Source: an uncultured Bacteroidota bacterium (GTDB taxonomy: Bacteria > Bacteroidota > Bacteroidia > Flavobacteriales > Flavobacteriaceae). Taken from it: a stretch of DNA of 64,000 nt. Within the stretch, counting starts at the first letter, position 1; the number at the start of each line of letters is the position of its first letter. Below the pieces are notes generated by a model that was not told the DNA's origin, searched no databases, and was given only the letters and a program-made list of their open reading frames with translations. The translations under genes and the position numbers were made by a program. Positions 61,064 through 64,000 of this stretch are shown in pieces. The stretch lies in contig CABYPD010000004.1 in NCBI GenBank assembly GCA_902520835.1, forward strand, positions 1 to 64,000, written 5' to 3'.

Positions 61064-64000
61064 AGTAGATAAAGAATTTAAACCATCTGTTTGGGCTATT
61101 AGCAAATCAAACATCATTTATTTTTTGATGTTTATTTTTCTGGCATTTGGAATTAATGCTTATAACACTCTTCCTAGAGAAGATTTTCCAGAAATAATTA
61201 CAAGTGAAGTTTTTATAAGTACAATAAACCCAGGAAATACACCTGAAGACATTGAAAGATTCATCACAGTTCCACTTGAAGAAGCAGTAAAAGGTGTCAG
61301 CAATTTAGTAGATATTAAGTCTACTTCTTTAGAAAACTACTCTATAATTAGTTTAGAATTTGATGAAGAAATTAATATTGAACTAGCAAAGCAAAAAGTC
61401 AGGGATGAAATTGACTCAGTAATTTCAGGCGAAGACTGGCCAACATTTAATAATGTAAAAGTTGAACCAGATATTTTGAGCATGAGTTTGGCTGAAGAAA
61501 TGCCAATTTTAAATGTAAATATTCAAGGTGACTATCCAACAGAACAACTAAAAAAATATGCAGAATTTCTAGAGGATAGAATCGAAAAACTAGATGAAAT
61601 TAAAGAGGTAGATATTTTAGGTGCCCAAGAGGAAGAAATTGAAGTAGCCGTTGATATTAAAAAAATGACAGCAGCTAAAGTTAGTTTTGAAGATATATTG
61701 AGTGCCATTGCATTTGGAAACAGAACAATTGCCGCAGGTAATATTGTTTCTGATGGTCAAAGAAGAACACTAAGAATAATTGGTGAAATTGAAAATCCTG
61801 AGGACTTAAAAAACTTTGTTGTTAAAAATGAATTTGGTCCAGTTTACCTAAACGACGTTGCAAAAATAAATTTTGAAGAGAGTGAAAAGAAAAGTTATGC
61901 TCGTGAATTTGCAAAAAATTTAGTTTCACTTGCCGTTAAAAAAAGATCAGGTAAAAATTTAATAAATGCTGCTGACAAAATTGATTTAATTGTAAAGGAA
62001 GTTGTCAAAAATGAGTTTCCAAAAGATCTCAAAGTTGTAATAACGAACGATATGTCAAATAGAATTATTAGCCAAGTTGATGATTTAGTTAATAATATTT
62101 TATTTGGAATTTTTCTAGTTACAACCGTACTTATGTTTTTTCTAGGTTTTAGAAATGCATTGTTTGTAGGATTTGCAATTCCTATGTCAATGTTTATGTC
62201 ATTAATGATAATATCGGCATTAGGTTACAGCTTAAACACTATGATTTTATTTGCCTTGGTTATGGGCCTTGGGATGCTAGTTGATAATGGAATTGTAGTC
62301 GTTGAAAATGTATACAGACTGATGGAGAAAGAAGGCATGTCAAAGGTTGAAGCTGCTAAGCTTGGTATAAGCGAAATTGCTTACCCTATCATAGTTTCTA
62401 CTGCAACTACAGTATTAGCTTTTGTACCACTTGGTTTGTGGCCTGGCACAATCGGTCAATTCATGATCTATCTGCCAATTACACTTTCCATTGTATTAGG
62501 CTCATCTTTATTTGTTGCTATATTTTTTAATTCAATGTTAGTTTCAAAATTCATGAGCATTGATGAAAAAAATCTTTCAAAGAAAGATTTAATTAGATTA
62601 ACATACTTTCTCTCCGGTATTGGATTAGTTCTTTTCATAATTGGAGGTGTTTCGAGAGGGTTTGGAACATTATTCATTGTAATAAATATTTTCTTTTGGC
62701 TATACTCCTATTACATGAAAGCATTAGCGCTAAAATTTAGAACAATATTTTTAGGTTGGCTTGAAGATAGATACGAAAGATTTTTAAGATTTGCACTTCG
62801 CGGATGGAGAGCATTTGCTTTCCTTTTCGGAACAATTGCTTTATTATTCCTAACAATGATTATTGTTGGAATTGCTGGTCCAAAAATAGAATTTTTTCCA
62901 GATAATCAACCAAATCAAATAATCGTTTACGCTGAATATCCTCAAGGTACTGATATCGAAAAAACCAATTCCGTAACAAAAAAACTTGAATCCGAAATAA
63001 TAGAAGTCATAAATAATAAAAAATATTTTGAGGGAGCTTATAACTTCATGGTTGAATCTATGCTTGCTCAGGTTGGAGAGGGTGCTGGTAATCAACAAAA
63101 TGATTTTGGTTCACAAGCTGATATGCCTCAAAAAGCTAAAATAACCGTTACAATGAGAGAATTCAAATACAGGAGAGGATTCTCAAGTGAAGATTTAAGA
63201 AGTGATGTTCAAAAAAAATTAAGTGGTAAATATCCAGGTTTAGCTGTTTCAGTTGAAAAAGATGAAAATGGACCACCAGCTGGATATCCAGTCAACATAG
63301 AGATTACTGGCAAGGATTATCTTGAACTAATTAAAACTGCTGAAGAAATGCGGATTTTTATTAATAATCAAAAAATTGCAGGAATTGAAGAATTAAAAAT
63401 TGATGTAAATAAAAATAAGCCATCCATTCAGATTGAAGTTGATAGAGAAAAAGCTGGAGAACTTGGTATTAATCCAAGTCAAATTGGACTTGTATTGAGA
63501 AGATCACTTTTTGGAGAGAAAGCAGGTATTTATAAAAAAGATGGAGAAGACTATGATATTAATGTAAGATTTAATGAAGACGATAGATATGACAAATCAC
63601 TACTATTTAACCAAAATGTTATTTTTAAAAACATGAACAATGGTAAATTAGTTGAGGTGCCAATAGCGTCATTAGTTAAATCTAAAAATATTGAAACTTA
63701 CAGCGCCATAAAACACAGAAATTTGACTAGGGTTGTTACTTTATATTCATCAATTTTTGCAGGCTATAATGCAAAAGAAATTGTTGACCAAATCAAATTT
63801 CAATTGGATGGTTTTGATATATCAGAAAATGTAAAATACAAGTTTACTGGTGAAATTGAAGAGCAAGACAAAAATCAGGATTTTTTAAATACCGCACTCA
63901 TAATGGCATTAATGCTAATTCTATTACTTCTCGTTTTTCAATTTAATTCTATTGTTAAACCACTAATTATAATTTTGTCTATTTTCTTGAGTTTTATTGG
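61050..64000 (+). CDS. RND efflux permease (AcrB/HAE-like), cut by window end
   Basis: The frame is open from the ATG at 61050 (second ATG at 61056) to 64000, at least 983 residues without the stop. It shows the first transmembrane helix ('IIYFLMFIFLAFGINAYNTLPREDFPEI'), the porter-domain opening 'STINPGNTPEDIERFITVPLEEAVKGV', and in TM4 'LGMLVDNGIVVVENVYRLMEKEG', with the Asp of the proton relay. A second half with a new periplasmic lead 'GPKIEFFPDNQPNQIIVYAEYPQGTDIEKT' follows. Substrate could be a drug, bile-like lipid or metal; the motifs favour HAE1 type. Confidence 0.92.
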   Translation, partial: MTMSKVDKEFKPSVWAISKSNIIYFLMFIFLAFGINAYNTLPREDFPEIITSEVFISTINPGNTPEDIERFITVPLEEAVKGVSNLVDIKSTSLENYSIISLEFDEEINIELAKQKVRDEIDSVISGEDWPTFNNVKVEPDILSMSLAEEMPILNVNIQGDYPTEQLKKYAEFLEDRIEKLDEIKEVDILGAQEEEIEVAVDIKKMTAAKVSFEDILSAIAFGNRTIAAGNIVSDGQRRTLRIIGEIENPEDLKNFVVKNEFGPVYLNDVAKINFEESEKKSYAREFAKNLVSLAVKKRSGKNLINAADKIDLIVKEVVKNEFPKDLKVVITNDMSNRIISQVDDLVNNILFGIFLVTTVLMFFLGFRNALFVGFAIPMSMFMSLMIISALGYSLNTMILFALVMGLGMLVDNGIVVVENVYRLMEKEGMSKVEAAKLGISEIAYPIIVSTATTVLAFVPLGLWPGTIGQFMIYLPITLSIVLGSSLFVAIFFNSMLVSKFMSIDEKNLSKKDLIRLTYFLSGIGLVLFIIGGVSRGFGTLFIVINIFFWLYSYYMKALALKFRTIFLGWLEDRYERFLRFALRGWRAFAFLFGTIALLFLTMIIVGIAGPKIEFFPDNQPNQIIVYAEYPQGTDIEKTNSVTKKLESEIIEVINNKKYFEGAYNFMVESMLAQVGEGAGNQQNDFGSQADMPQKAKITVTMREFKYRRGFSSEDLRSDVQKKLSGKYPGLAVSVEKDENGPPAGYPVNIEITGKDYLELIKTAEEMRIFINNQKIAGIEELKIDVNKNKPSIQIEVDREKAGELGINPSQIGLVLRRSLFGEKAGIYKKDGEDYDINVRFNEDDRYDKSLLFNQNVIFKNMNNGKLVEVPIASLVKSKNIETYSAIKHRNLTRVVTLYSSIFAGYNAKEIVDQIKFQLDGFDISENVKYKFTGEIEEQDKNQDFLNTALIMALMLILLLLVFQFNSIVKPLIIILSIFLSFI

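Overview
The window reads as a piece of a chromosome from a marine-type member of the Flavobacteriia (Bacteroidetes). The DNA is very AT-rich. A PorP/SprF protein of the type IX secretion/gliding machinery is cut by the left edge. There are many lipoproteins with SxxC lipoboxes, TTG starts occur, and a promoter with the Bacteroidetes signature (TTTGG, 19 bases, TAnnTTTG) lies before the tetR gene. Sulfatases, a TonB-dependent receptor with a carboxypeptidase-regulatory-like N-terminus, S9 and M3 peptidases and a DASH cryptochrome fit the same group. Genes are tightly packed, several convergent pairs overlap at their 3' ends, and no gene-free stretch exceeds 300 bases. I saw no rRNA, insertion sequence, prophage or CRISPR array; the one RNA gene is tRNA-Asn(GTT).

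Layout. 1-4865: PorP/SprF (partial), a 42-residue membrane peptide, a sulfatase, then a ChbG/YdjC-type deacetylase and an SGNH esterase, suggesting removal of sulfate and acyl groups from glycans. 4990-10129: a small conserved protein with its own terminator, a YkuK-like RNase H-fold protein, a secreted EEP-family nuclease/phosphatase, a family-90 glycosyltransferase, and a DNA-repair locus (DUF2256 zinc protein and DASH cryptochrome, divergent from an AlkA-like glycosylase). 9956-15514: trehalose region with fused OtsA-OtsB, a GH15 enzyme, and a fused PlsC acyltransferase-SGNH hydrolase. 15523-20516: small membrane proteins, an HDAC-like amidohydrolase, MerC, an S9A peptidase and an unusual Bax-inhibitor-1 homologue.

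20583-25995 is a co-directional run (MlrC-type M81 metallopeptidase, OsmC, cupin, SDR, ABC ATPase, FtsX-like permease with a His/Asp repeat, small secreted protein) that ends in what looks like a metal-linked ABC system. 26090-31364 is a PSD1-type cytochrome protein, a DUF1552 protein and a small secreted protein, overlapping or abutting. 31370-35924: aldose 1-epimerase, an unknown beta-barrel-like protein, and a DPP4-type peptidase. 35911-39823 is a metal-sensing/uptake cluster: AraC-type regulator with a CxxC leader, TonB receptor, HMA protein and PepSY membrane protein.

40071-45901: a second sulfatase with a GHL10-like hydrolase and a CBM9-like lipoprotein, then DgkA, a DUF1080 protein and an SDR. 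45915-53770: paired bacterial PH-domain membrane proteins, CspA with a divergent small basic protein, HupE/UreJ, M3 peptidase, DUF1579-like protein, tRNA-Asn and RseP. 53866-56835: SCO1, a P19-like iron-transport protein, a TPR lipoprotein and a ZIP transporter. 56896-64000: a polyprenyl synthetase and a divergent TetR-TolC-adaptor-RND efflux operon that runs off the right edge.
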